This document shows, piece by piece, positions 25,979 through 35,264 of a stretch of 64,000 bases of DNA. The first letter of the stretch is position 1, and the number at the start of each line of letters is the position of its first letter. The position numbers and the translations under genes are program-made. The DNA is from Actinomyces lilanjuaniae (GTDB lineage: Bacteria > Actinomycetota > Actinomycetes > Actinomycetales > Actinomycetaceae): the NCBI RefSeq assembly GCF_003606385.1, contig NZ_CP032514.1, positions 1,054,001 through 1,118,000 of the forward strand, given 5' to 3'. A model generated the notes under the pieces. It had not been told where the DNA came from and ran no database searches. It saw only the letters and a list, made by a program, of their open reading frames with translations.

Positions 25979-26175
25979 TCGACCTCGGTGACGCCCTCAG
26001 GCGCTGTCGGCCGGCCAGGGGACCGGCTCGACGGCCTGACCGCCGCAGCCACGGCGGTCACCGGGACGCAGGTGAAGCTGGCCGGGGTATGTCGGGTTGT
26101 GGTGTGTGGCCGGGATGACGCTGCCTGGCCCCGGGCCGTGCTGGCCCGTGCGGTGCCGGTGTCCTAGACTTCCCG

Positions 26176-26486
26176 GCACAAGGCGTGGACCCGGCTATCA
26201 CCGGCGAGCCTCCGGAGGAACAGGGCGTGACCGGCGCGTGCGTGGGCTGCCCCTAGTAGAACCGGACGGGACAGCCCGTCACAGCTGGTCACGAGGCGGT
26301 CGCGCAGGCCTGGCCTCCCGGTCCCCGGGGGCGGGCGTAGCGCGGCAAGCGAGGTGGTACCGCGGCACGCGGCGCCCACCGGGCTGCGCCAGGCAGCACG
26401 CCCCGGCCGGGCGGTGGTGTCGTCCTCGCAGTTCCCGGGCACCCGCCCGGGGCGGCAGGCACGAGCGAGAGCGAGGCGCACCACTG
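26176..26486 (+). promoter_or_regulatory. T-box riboswitch controlling ileS
   Basis: The ileS leader contains the invariant T-box sequence TGGTACCGCGG at 26355-26365. About 160 nt earlier, a specifier-loop region reads GGCTATCACCGG with the isoleucine codon ATC at 26197-26199, followed by GAGCCTCCGGAGGAACAG. A -10-like TAGACT at 26165-26170 places the transcript start near 26177. Uncharged tRNA-Ile pairing with the ATC codon and the T-box bulge should open expression of ileS. A GC-rich pairing (about 26398-26411 with 26439-26453) follows without a T tract, so control may be at translation, as known for actinobacterial ileS T-boxes. The exact end of the element is approximate. Confidence 0.85.
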
Positions 26487-29400
26487 ATGGCAGGCACGAG
26501 CACGGGGAGGACCACCGCCACCCAGCACACGGGGCTGCCTTCTACCCCCTCCACCGCAGCGGCGAGGATGTCCCCGCCTCCCCGTCCTTCCCGACCCTGG
26601 AGCAGGAGGTCCTGGCCTACTGGAAGGAGGACGCCACCTTCCAGGCGTCTGTCGACAACCGTGCCGGCAGCCGCGTTGACAGCAGCGGCGAGCCCTGCGA
26701 GGAGTTCGTCTTCTACGACGGCCCGCCCTTCGCCAACGGCCTGCCCCACTACGGGCACCTGCTGACCGGCTACGTCAAGGACGCGGTGGGGCGCTACCAG
26801 ACCCAGCGCGGGCGGCGGGTGGAGCGCCGCTTCGGCTGGGACACCCACGGCCTGCCCGCCGAGCTGGAGGCCCAGCGCGAGCTGGGCATCGACGACGTCA
26901 CCGAGATCACCCGGCCCGGGGGCCTGGGCATCGAGGAGTTCAACGCGGCCTGCCGCACCTCCGTGCTGCGCTACACCAGTCAGTGGGAGGACTACGTCAC
27001 CCGCCAGGCCCGGTGGGTTGACTTCGACAACGACTACAAGACCCTGGACCCCACCTACATGGAGTCGGTCATCTGGGCCTTCAAGAGCCTCTACGACAAG
27101 GGCCTGGCCTACCAGGGCCACCGGGTCCTGCCCTACTGCTGGCACGACCGCACCCCCCTGAGCAACCACGAGCTGCGCATGGACGACGACGTCTACTCCG
27201 ACCGCCAGGACACCACCGTCACCGTCGGCCTGCGCCTGGAGCAGCGGCTGGACACCACCCACCCCGACGCCGCCCCCGAGCTGGCCCTGATCTGGACCAC
27301 CACACCGTGGACCCTTCCGTCCAACTCCGCCGTCGCCGTGGGGCCCGACATCGAGTACGTGACCGTGCGCGTGGACGCCAGCCTGGACTCCCCGGTGGCC
27401 GGGCAGGACGTGCTGCTGGCCCGTGACCTGCTGGGCGCCTACGCCCGCGAGCTGGGGGAGGACCCGCAGGTGCTGGCCACCTACAGGGGCGCCGACCTGG
27501 TCGGGACGCGCTACGTGCCCGCTTACGACTACTTTGACGACGAGACCCACCGCGCCGAGGGCGCCGCCCCCGGTCCCGCCGCGTGGCAGGTCGTCGCGGC
27601 CGACTACGTGACCACCACCGACGGGACGGGGCTGGTGCACCTGGCGCCGGCCTTCGGTGAGGACGACATGTACACCTGCCAGGCCCACGGCATCGGCACG
27701 GTCATTCCCGTCGACGACGGCGGCTGCTTCACCACTGAGGTGGGCGACTACGCGGGCACGCACATCTTTGACGCCAACAGGCCGATCGTGGCTGACCTGC
27801 GCGACGCCGCCGGGCCCCTGGCCCGGCGCCCCCAGGACCAGCGGGCGGTACTGGTGCGCCAGTCCAGCTACGTCCACTCCTACCCGCACTGCTGGCGCTG
27901 CCGCAAGCCGCTCATCTACAAGGCGGTGTCCTCCTGGTTCGTGAGGGTCACGGCCATCCGCGACCGGATGGTCGAGCTCAACCAGGAGATCGACTGGTTC
28001 CCCGCTCACGTCAAGGACGGGATCTTCGGCAACTGGCTGGCGGGTGCGCGGGACTGGTCGATCTCGCGCAACCGCTTCTGGGGAGCCCCCATCCCCGTGT
28101 GGGTCTCTGACGACCCGCACTACCCGCGCACCGACGTCTACGGCTCCTTCGCCGAGCTGGAGCGCGACTTCGGGGTGGAGGTCACCGACCTGCACCGGCC
28201 CTTCATCGACACCCTGACCCGCCCCAACCCGGACGACCCCACGGGGCGCTCCACCATGCGCCGTATCCCCGACGTCCTGGACTGCTGGTTCGAGTCCGGC
28301 GCCATGCCGTTCGCCCAGGTCCACTACCCGTTCGAGAACGTGGAGTGGTTCGAGTCCCACAACCCGGGGGACTTCATCGTGGAGTACATCGGCCAGACCC
28401 GCGGCTGGTTCTATACCCTCCACGTGCTAGCCACCGCGCTGTTCGACCGGCCCGCCTTCACCACCTGCGTCTCCCACGGCATCCTCCTGGGCGACGACGG
28501 GGCGAAGATGAGCAAGTCCCTGCGCAACTACCCCGACGTCTCCATGGTCTTCGACCGCGACGGCGCCGACGCCATGCGCTGGTTCCTGCTGTCCTCGCCG
28601 GTGGTGCGTGGTGGCAACCTCGTGGTCACTGACAAGGCCATCCGTGACACGGTGCGCCAGGTGCTGCTGCCCCTGTGGAACACCTGGTACTTCTTCGCCC
28701 TCTACGCCGCCCAGGCGGGCGGTGAGGGCAGGGAGGACAGCCAGGACCCAGGAGGGCAGCCGGGGGGCAAGGGAGGCTACCTCACCCAGGGCGTGGACCT
28801 CCACGACGCCTCCTTGTTCGTCTCCCGGGGCGGGCTGCACGTCATGGACCGCTACATCCTGGCCCGAACCCGGGACCTGGTGTCCACCGTGGGCGCCCAG
28901 ATGGACTCCTACGACATCACCGGGGCCTGTGCCACGATCCGTGACTTCATGGACGTGCTGACCAACTGGTACCTGCGTACTTCCCGGCAGCGCTTCACCG
29001 ACGGTGACACCACCGCCTTCGACACCCTCCACACCGTGCTGCGCCTGCTCACCGAGGTCATGGCGCCGCTGGCCCCGCTGACCGCCGAGGAGGTGTGGCG
29101 GGGCCTGACCGGAGGCCGCTCGGTGCACCTGACAGACTGGCCGGTGATCCCCGACCACGTGGGCAGCCCGGCGCTGGTGGCCGCCATGGACGAGGCGCGG
29201 GCGGCGGTCTCCGCGGCGCTGGGTCTGCGCAAGACGGAGGGCCTGCGCGTGCGCCAGCCGCTGCGCACGCTGACCATCGCCACCGCGGACCCCGGTGCCC
29301 TGGCGCCCTTCAAGGACCTGGTGGCCGGGGAGGTCAACGTCAAGGAGGTGCGTGTCCTGGATGCTGAGTCTGCCGGGTACCGGGTCACCAGGGAGGTCGC

Positions 29401-29932
29401 CCTCAACCCCCGGGCGCTGAGCCCGCAGGTGCGCAGGCTCACCTCCCGGCTGTTCGCCGCTGTCAAGGCGGGGGAGTGGGAGCTGACCGAGGACGGCGAC
29501 CTACGTTTCAGCCAGGTGCTGCTGGACGGCGTGCCCGTGGTGCTGGAGGCCGAGGACTCCGCCTTCACGGTGACCAGCCGTATCGAGGTTGACGACGACT
29601 CCCTGGCCGCTGCCATGCTGGACTCGGGCGCCTTCGTGCTCCTGGACACCGCCCTGGACGACGCCCTGGAGGCTGAGGGGTGGGCGCGCGACCTGGTGCG
29701 TCTGGTCCAGGACGAGCGCAAGGCCGCCGGGCTGCACGTGGGTGACCGTATCCGCCTGGAGCTGAGCGTCCCGCAGGACAAGGGGGCCTGGACCCACACC
29801 CACATCGACCTGGTCAAGAGCGAGGTGGGCTGCGTAGACGCCTCGGTGGTTGCCGTCCCTGGGGCCACGGCGCCCACTGCCAGGGTGGAGAAGGTCGAGG
29901 GCTGGTCTCACAGAGCAGCCGAGACCGGCTGA
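26487..29932 (+). CDS. ileS: Isoleucine--tRNA ligase, one apparent frameshift near the start
   Basis: This class I synthetase charges tRNA-Ile and carries a CP1 editing domain that removes valine. Signature elements are [14 protein letters not shown] (HIGH motif HYGH), [19 protein letters not shown] in the editing domain, [15 protein letters not shown], and KMSKS in [14 protein letters not shown]. The C-terminal anticodon and junction domains are complete (repaired length 1148). The ATG at 26487 starts [16 protein letters not shown] and is out of frame with [13 protein letters not shown] that follows. Adding one G to the run at 26531-26534 joins them. Since this enzyme is essential, a base-call error is probable. 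Expression is under a T-box leader. Confidence 0.93.
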
Positions 29933-29991
29933 GGCTCCTGTGGGGACCCAGGGCTGAGGGCTGGGCCTGCGGGGGAGCGTAGCCTGGTCCT

Positions 29992-31053
29992 GTGCTTCAT
30001 GTATCGGATCTCAGCCGCCCGGTCATCGTCGCCCCCATGGCTGGAGGCCCCTCCACCCCGGGGCTCGTCACCACTGCTGCCGAGGCTGGTGGTATGGGCT
30101 TCCTCGCCGCTGGCTACAGGAGCGTCGAGGAGGTCGTCGAGCAGGTCGAGATGGTCCAGCGCGCGGGTACCACCGTCTTTGGCGTCAACCTCTTCGTTCC
30201 CGGCACCCGACCTACCAGCCCCAGCGACCTGGCTGCCGTGCGCACCTACCGCGACCGTCTGGTACCGCTGGCACGCCACTACGGTGTCGAGATGCCCCGG
30301 CTGGACCCGGATGACGACAGGGCGGGTACCAGCGGGGCTGACGACGACGGGTGGCACGGTAAGATCCCGGCCCTGCTCGACCTGAGGGTGCCGATGGTGT
30401 CCTTCACCTTCGGTTGCCCGCCCGCCGATGTCGTCTCCCGCTTCCACCAGGTCGGAACCGCCTGCCTGGCCACCGTCACCTCGGCCGGGGAGGCACGGCG
30501 GGCCACTGCTGCGGGGGTGGACGCCCTCGTGGTCCAGGGACCGGGCGCCGGGGGCCACCGCGCGGTCTTCGACGCCCGCGCCAACCCGCCCGAGCAGAGC
30601 CTCGACGACCTGTTCGGCGCCGTGCGCAGCGTCGTGGACCTGCCGCTGGTGGTCACCGGCGGTCTGACGGCGCCCGAGGAGGTCCGTCCCTGGCTGGGCC
30701 GGGCCGACGCCGTGGCGCTGGGCACCGCGTTCCTTGACGCCGAGGAGGCGGGGACCCACCCCCTCTACCGGGCCGCGCTGCACGACTCCCGGTTCACCCA
30801 GACCGTGGTCACCCGGGCCTTCTCCGGGCGGTGGGCGCGCGGACTGCGCAACGGGTTCACCGACGCCTACTCGGACAGAGCCCCCGCCGCCTACCCTGCC
30901 GTCAACAGGCTGACCGGAGTGCTGCGTGCCGCGGCTGCACGCTCGGGCGACCTCGACAACCTGTCCCTGTGGGCTGGCACCAGCTGGCAGCACACACCCA
31001 CAGGAACCGTGGCTCAGATCATGAGGGGGCTGACGGACGGGCTGGTGGCATGA
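29992..31053 (+). CDS. Nitronate monooxygenase-like flavoprotein
   Basis: This FMN-dependent TIM-barrel protein of 353 residues is in the 2-nitropropane dioxygenase/nitronate monooxygenase family, whose members detoxify nitronates such as propionate-3-nitronate. It shows RPVIVAPMAGGPSTP at the N-terminus, AGGMGFLAAGY, the FTFGCPP strand, VQGPGAGGHR with the catalytic-type His, and the phosphate-binding VTGGL and GTAFLDAEEAG. The start GTG has no Shine-Dalgarno; TAGCCT ends 6 nt upstream, so the message may be leaderless. It stands alone between ileS and the MBL gene. Confidence 0.86.
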   Translation: MLHVSDLSRPVIVAPMAGGPSTPGLVTTAAEAGGMGFLAAGYRSVEEVVEQVEMVQRAGTTVFGVNLFVPGTRPTSPSDLAAVRTYRDRLVPLARHYGVEMPRLDPDDDRAGTSGADDDGWHGKIPALLDLRVPMVSFTFGCPPADVVSRFHQVGTACLATVTSAGEARRATAAGVDALVVQGPGAGGHRAVFDARANPPEQSLDDLFGAVRSVVDLPLVVTGGLTAPEEVRPWLGRADAVALGTAFLDAEEAGTHPLYRAALHDSRFTQTVVTRAFSGRWARGLRNGFTDAYSDRAPAAYPAVNRLTGVLRAAAARSGDLDNLSLWAGTSWQHTPTGTVAQIMRGLTDGLVA

Positions 31054-31254
31054 TGTACCTGGTGCTCCAGCCACTGGGCCACCCCTACGGATCGACCCGC
31101 CTCCTGACCGCGCCGCCCGAGCCCTGCTGCCTGGTCCCGTAGGTCCGCCCACCACTCCTGTCGCGCGGTCCCACTGACCGTTGTCAGCTCTCCGACAGGT
31201 CTCCTGCCCTGCACCTTCCCCGTCACACGCCCTGCGACCGTCTCAAGGAGACTC

Positions 31255-32040
31255 ATGACGTCCCTGCTTCCCCGCCACGACACAGGCTTCCTCGTGGTTG
31301 GCGGTCCCACTGTGGTCATCGACGTCGCAGGCCTGCGGATCGTGTCCGACCCCACCTTCGACCCGCCCACCGACTACGGCCTCCTGCGTAAGACCCGCGG
31401 ACCCGCAGTGCCCGCCCAGGCGCTCGCCGACGCTGACGTGGTGCTTGTCAGCCACGCTGACCACGCCGACAACCTTGATGCTGCCGGGCGCGACTTCGCC
31501 CTGGCCGCCCCGCGCCTGCTCACCTGCCCGGGCTCGGCCCGGCTGCTGGGGGAGGGCGCTCAGGGCCTGGCACCTTGGGAGGCCGCCGAGGTGGCCGACG
31601 GGGTGGGCGTGAGGGCCGTCCCGGCCCAGCACGGGCCGGCCGACGGCCAGACCGATGCCGCAGGCTTCGTCAACTGCGAGGTGACCGGGTTCCTCCTCCA
31701 GGCTCGGGGCACCACGGTCTACCTCAGTGGTGACAACGCCTCCCTGGAGCTGGTGGCCCAGGTCAGGCAGCGCTTCGGGGTCCCCGACCACGCCGTCCTG
31801 CACGCGGGGCGGGCCACCGTGCCAGCCAAGCTCGGGGGCAGGCCGCTGAGCCTGTCAGCCGAGCGGGCCAGCGCGGCCGCGCAGGTACTCGGCTCCCCGC
31901 ACGTGGTAGTTGCCCACCACACCGGCTGGGAGCACTTTGCCGACGGGCCCGGTGCCACGCTGCGGGCCTTCCGCGACGCCGGCATCCTGGACCGTCTGGA
32001 CCGCACGCCTGAGGGTCAGTGGAGCGCCGAGAGCGAGTGA
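31255..32040 (+). CDS. MBL-fold metallo-hydrolase (UlaG-like)
   Basis: The 261-residue metallo-beta-lactamase-fold protein has the metal motif in the form SHADHADN (His-Asp-His-x-Asp), an AQHGPAD segment, the YLSGDNAS metal-bridging Asp, and a distal VVVAHHTGWEHF. The DPTFDPPTDY start and GDN motif resemble the UlaG-like L-ascorbate-6-phosphate lactonase/ZnuD-type group, but no operon partner supports a specific substrate. AAGGAG is 5 nt before the ATG. No gene follows for 869 nt. Confidence 0.8.
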   Translation: MTSLLPRHDTGFLVVGGPTVVIDVAGLRIVSDPTFDPPTDYGLLRKTRGPAVPAQALADADVVLVSHADHADNLDAAGRDFALAAPRLLTCPGSARLLGEGAQGLAPWEAAEVADGVGVRAVPAQHGPADGQTDAAGFVNCEVTGFLLQARGTTVYLSGDNASLELVAQVRQRFGVPDHAVLHAGRATVPAKLGGRPLSLSAERASAAAQVLGSPHVVVAHHTGWEHFADGPGATLRAFRDAGILDRLDRTPEGQWSAESE

Positions 32041-32236
32041 GTAGTGAGCGGAGCCAGGCCGACTAGGTGCACTTCCCTGGGGGTTGTGGACAGGGTGGGT
32101 GGTGAGGGTCTCCAGCATGCTGTGGGTCACGATGTTCGCATTGCCTGGCCGGGGCCTGATCCACGCCGCGTGTGAAGGGTCCTGTGCCGGGGCCGGCCAC
32201 GCCCGGCTGGCTCGGTGCCGCTCGAAGCCGCTCGAA

Positions 32237-32324
32237 GCCGCCTCGCGTCGTCAGAGCCACTCGGGGCTCTTGCAGCCGCCTCGCGTCGCCAGAGCCACTC
32301 GGGGCTCTTGCAGCCGCCTCGCGT
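32237..32324. repeat. 38-bp tandem repeat, 2.3 copies, each with a hairpin
   Basis: Units at 32237-32274 and 32275-32312 differ at one position, and a third partial copy runs to 32324. Each unit contains AGAGCC-ACTCGG-GGCTCT, a 6-bp stem-loop. The unit is preceded by two copies of the 10-mer CTCGAAGCCG (32221-32240). There are no unique spacers between units, so it is not a CRISPR array. Confidence 0.75.
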
Positions 32325-32510
32325 GGCCGGGAGTCTGGGACTACTTGTTGGGCGGGAGGCTGGATGGGGTGGGCCGTGTGCTTGTTTGGGCTGTTCCAGG
32401 TGGGGTGCAGTGATGTGAGCCTGCCTGTCACCGCTCCCGCGTGGGTGAAGGGTGTCGTTGTGGGGTGCAGCAGCGCGAGCCAGTCTCACACCCCCGGGCA
32501 CTGCCGGTGT

Positions 32511-32611
32511 CCCAGCGTGTCCTGGTGTGCTGGCGCCGATCCACCCCGGGCTGGAGGGCGGGGACCGCCTGGCCCCCAGCGTGTCCTGGTGTGCTGGCGC
32601 CGATCCACCCC
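32511..32611. repeat. 37-bp direct repeat pair
   Basis: The 37-bp sequence starting CCCAGCGTGTCCTGGTGTGC is present at 32511-32547 and again, identical, at 32575-32611, with 27 bp of unrelated sequence between. Only two copies are seen in the window. Confidence 0.75.
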
Positions 32612-32909
32612 CTGGTGACACCTTCTAGCCAGGGCTGATTCGTGCCAGCTCACCTCGCACGAGTCCCGTAGGAGTGGATCCGCTCAAACGGACAACCCCA
32701 CCCCTCCCAGGAGGTGTGGCAGCAGACACTCGGCGCCAGGCCCTCAGCGCGCCAGGCACCCACTGACCCACACCACCACCAGCCCCGGCCCCAGCGGCCA
32801 GACCTCCGCACAAGCACGCACACAACCTCACAGGGACGTACAGCCAGGGCCTGTCGTCTAGGCTGCTTCCTCAGGTACGAGCACCCACCAGGAAGCAGGA
32901 CTCAGGGAC

Positions 32910-34985
32910 ATGAGCAGCAGGCACCAGCGTGACGCCGTCGGCCGCCAGGGTCGAGGTCCTCGGCCAGGCCATCACCCAGGTGCAGCCTTTGGCCTCCCCG
33001 GCCGGGCTGGTCGGCAGGACGGTGAGCAAAACGGTGAGGGGGGCGCCGCTGGTGTCGCGGCTGACGGCGCCGCCCTGGGTCCTACCCGGCGGGCTGGTAG
33101 CCGGGGAGCTCCTGAGGGTGGTGAGGGCCCCGGCGGCGTGAGGGGTGCCGGAGAGACCGGTGGCGTGGACCCCGAGCTCTTGCCCTACCTGGAGGCTGCC
33201 GACGCCCCTGACCCCGAGGATCCTGCCGGTGCCGCTGGTCTAGCGGAGACAGTGGACGGTGCCGGTCCCGGTGGCGGCTCCGCCGACGGCTGGTCCCTGG
33301 CGGACGCCGCTGAGGCTCAGGACACCTCCTGGCAGCGCCAGGCCCAGGCTGAGGAGGAGGACCTGGCTGCTCTGCGCGAGCTGGTGGCGGCCAGCATGCT
33401 GCCCGGCGGGGACCTGGAGCGTCTTGACGAGCTCCTCGCCGAGGTTGACGCGGAGGACGCTGATGATCCTGACGGGTGGGGCTCCTGGGAGCCGCAGCCG
33501 GATGAGGACCCCTCTGACACCTCGGGCATGCAGGACCCGGCTGCTGACCCGGCTGCTGACCTGGCCGAGGAGGAGACCCGTCGCCGCGACCTGGAGGCGG
33601 CGGCCCGTCAGGTGGAGGTGTCCGCACGCATGCGCCAGGTCGAGACCGAGATCCTCTCCCGGGCGCCCGAGCACCAGGTCCAGCCCTCCCTGGAGCGGGT
33701 CGAGGCAGTCCTGGACATCCTGGGCCACCCGGAGCGCAGCTACCGCACCGTCCACGTCGCCGGCACCAACGGCAAGACCTCGACAGCCCGCATAACCGAG
33801 CGGCTGCTTGCCGCCACCGGGATGCGTACCGGCAGGTTCACCTCCCCGCACCTGGCCACGATCCGCGAGCGCATCACGCTTGACGGCGAGCCGATCAGCG
33901 AGGAGGGCTTTATCGCGGCCTGGGAGGACGTCGCCCCCTACATCCAGATGGTGGACGAGCGCTCCCAGGTGCAGGGCGGTCCCCGGCTGTCCTTCTTCGA
34001 GGTGCTCACCGTCATGGCCCTGGCCGCCTTCGCTGACGCTCCGGTGGACGTGGCGGTCATCGAGGTCGGGCTGGGTGGTCGATGGGACGCCACCAACGTC
34101 ATCGGCCCCGATGTCGCTGTCATCACCCCCGTCGCCCGGGACCACGAGCGCTGGCTAGGTTCGGACCTGGCCGACATCGCTCGTGAGAAGGCTGGGATCA
34201 TCAAGGACGGCGCCGTCGTGGTCACCGCCCACCAGCTTCCCGAGGTCCGTGCCCAGGTGGAGGAGGCTGTGGCTGCCCACCGGGCGGTGGAACGCCGTGA
34301 GCACGACACCCTGGAGGACCCGGAGGAGCCGGGTGCGGGCGTGCTGGAGGTGAGCGGGCGCCAGGTGGCCGTCGGCGGCCAGCTAGTCACCCTGCGCACG
34401 GCTGCGGCCGTCTACGAGGACGTCTTCGTGCCCCTGCACGGCCGCTACCAGGCCCACAACGCCCTGCTGGCCCTGGCTGCGACCGAGGCGGTCATGGGTG
34501 GGCGGGCACTGCCTCCCCGGGTAGTGGAGGAGGGGCTGGCCTCGGTGACCTCCCCGGGGCGGCTGGAGGTGCTGCGCTCCTCGCCGACCGTCCTGGTGGA
34601 CGCCGCCCACAACCCCCACGGCGTCGAGGCACTCGTCGAGGCGGTCGAGGAGGTCTTCGGCTTCCGTCACCTGGTGGCCGTCGTGGGTGTCATGGCGGAC
34701 AAGGACGTCGAGGGGATCCTGGGCGGGCTGGAGCCGGCCACCGACGCGGTGGTCTGTGTGCCGATCGCCTCTGAGCGGGCCATGGACGTGGAGGACCTGG
34801 CGGAGGTCGCCCGGGAGGTCTACGGGCAGGACCGGGTCAGCCTCGCCCATGACCTGGCTGAGGGCGTGGACCTGGCCGCGACCCTCGCGGAGGGCACTGA
34901 CGCTCCTGCGACGTCGTCCGGGGTGGTCATTGTCGGCTCGGTCCTCCTTGCCGCCCAGGCCCGGGCGCTGTTCGGAGCACGCTAG
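32910..34985 (+). CDS. folC: Bifunctional folylpolyglutamate/dihydrofolate synthase with long N-terminal extension
   Basis: FolC adds glutamate to dihydropteroate and to reduced folates. The Mur-ligase-like core begins near residue 245: HVAGTNGKTSTARI (P-loop), GRFTSPHLATIRERI, EVGLGGRWDATNV, REKAGIIK, and the C-terminal VLVDAAHNPHG and VVGVMADKDV. The family is about 430-500 residues, whereas this frame gives 691 because of an acidic, low-complexity extension rich in Gly, Ala, Glu and Asp. The coding bias of the extension from about residue 85 (VDPELLPYLEAADAPDPEDP) looks real. The first 80 residues are less convincing, so the true start may be later than the ATG at 32910. It follows the repeat-rich region. 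Confidence 0.88.
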   Translation: MSSRHQRDAVGRQGRGPRPGHHPGAAFGLPGRAGRQDGEQNGEGGAAGVAADGAALGPTRRAGSRGAPEGGEGPGGVRGAGETGGVDPELLPYLEAADAPDPEDPAGAAGLAETVDGAGPGGGSADGWSLADAAEAQDTSWQRQAQAEEEDLAALRELVAASMLPGGDLERLDELLAEVDAEDADDPDGWGSWEPQPDEDPSDTSGMQDPAADPAADLAEEETRRRDLEAAARQVEVSARMRQVETEILSRAPEHQVQPSLERVEAVLDILGHPERSYRTVHVAGTNGKTSTARITERLLAATGMRTGRFTSPHLATIRERITLDGEPISEEGFIAAWEDVAPYIQMVDERSQVQGGPRLSFFEVLTVMALAAFADAPVDVAVIEVGLGGRWDATNVIGPDVAVITPVARDHERWLGSDLADIAREKAGIIKDGAVVVTAHQLPEVRAQVEEAVAAHRAVERREHDTLEDPEEPGAGVLEVSGRQVAVGGQLVTLRTAAAVYEDVFVPLHGRYQAHNALLALAATEAVMGGRALPPRVVEEGLASVTSPGRLEVLRSSPTVLVDAAHNPHGVEALVEAVEEVFGFRHLVAVVGVMADKDVEGILGGLEPATDAVVCVPIASERAMDVEDLAEVAREVYGQDRVSLAHDLAEGVDLAATLAEGTDAPATSSGVVIVGSVLLAAQARALFGAR

Positions 34986-35179
34986 GAGCACGCTAGGAGC
35001 ACGGTAGACCGGGCCTCGTGCCCCTGGCGCTCTCGCGGTGCCGCCCGGGTGCTGCCCGGGAGCCTGTGGGCGCACGCTGCCCGCCAGCCCCGGGACCTGC
35101 CGGGGTACTGGCTCGCAGCAGCACCGGGAATCGAGGCAGCACAAAGTATGGGGGAGGTCACGCTCCCGTCACGTTCCCG

Positions 35180-35215
35180 CTTGTGTACACAGATGTAATC
35201 TTGTGTGCACAAGCG
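35180..35215 (+). promoter_or_regulatory. Paired GntR-type (TreR) operators over the treA promoter
   Basis: Two similar palindromic sites are spaced 20 bp (two helical turns): CTTGTGTACACAGATG at 35180-35195, with the perfect core TGTGTACACA, and CTTGTGTGCACAAGCG at 35200-35215, with TTGTG-TG-CACAA. A TAATCT -10 hexamer (35196-35201) sits between and overlaps the second site. Binding there would block RNA polymerase. The GntR-family gene at 39.3-40.0 kb is the obvious regulator. Confidence 0.65.
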
Positions 35216-35264
35216 GCCCGGCTTGCGCCCCGGGCCGGTCCCGGTTCCCGAGGAGACACCCCTC

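Larger units (their letters stand above)
32041..32909. other. Non-coding, repeat-rich intergenic region
   Basis: No reading frame here shows normal codon usage on either strand. The region holds a 38-bp tandem repeat (32237-32324), a 37-bp direct repeat pair (32511-32547 and 32575-32611), two diverged GGGGTGCAG...GAGCC blocks near 32402 and 32463, and inverted repeats at 32645-32667 (TCGTGC/GCACGA) and near 32700-32720 (CACCCCTCC/AGGAGGTGTG). A small RNA, or debris of an inserted element, are both possible. Confidence 0.6.

Noticed and set aside
26279..28423. 714-codon minus-strand frame across the ileS region
   Set aside because: Composition is Gly/Val/Asp/His-rich with no recognisable motif, and it overlaps the strongly supported IleS and T-box on the other strand.
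32237..32324. Possible CRISPR array at the 38-bp tandem repeats
   Set aside because: The repeats are directly adjacent with no unique spacers, and no cas gene is present.
32929..33141. Small 70-codon frame overlapping the folC start
   Set aside because: The FolC frame continues through it into a conserved core; the small frame has no motif or Shine-Dalgarno sequence.
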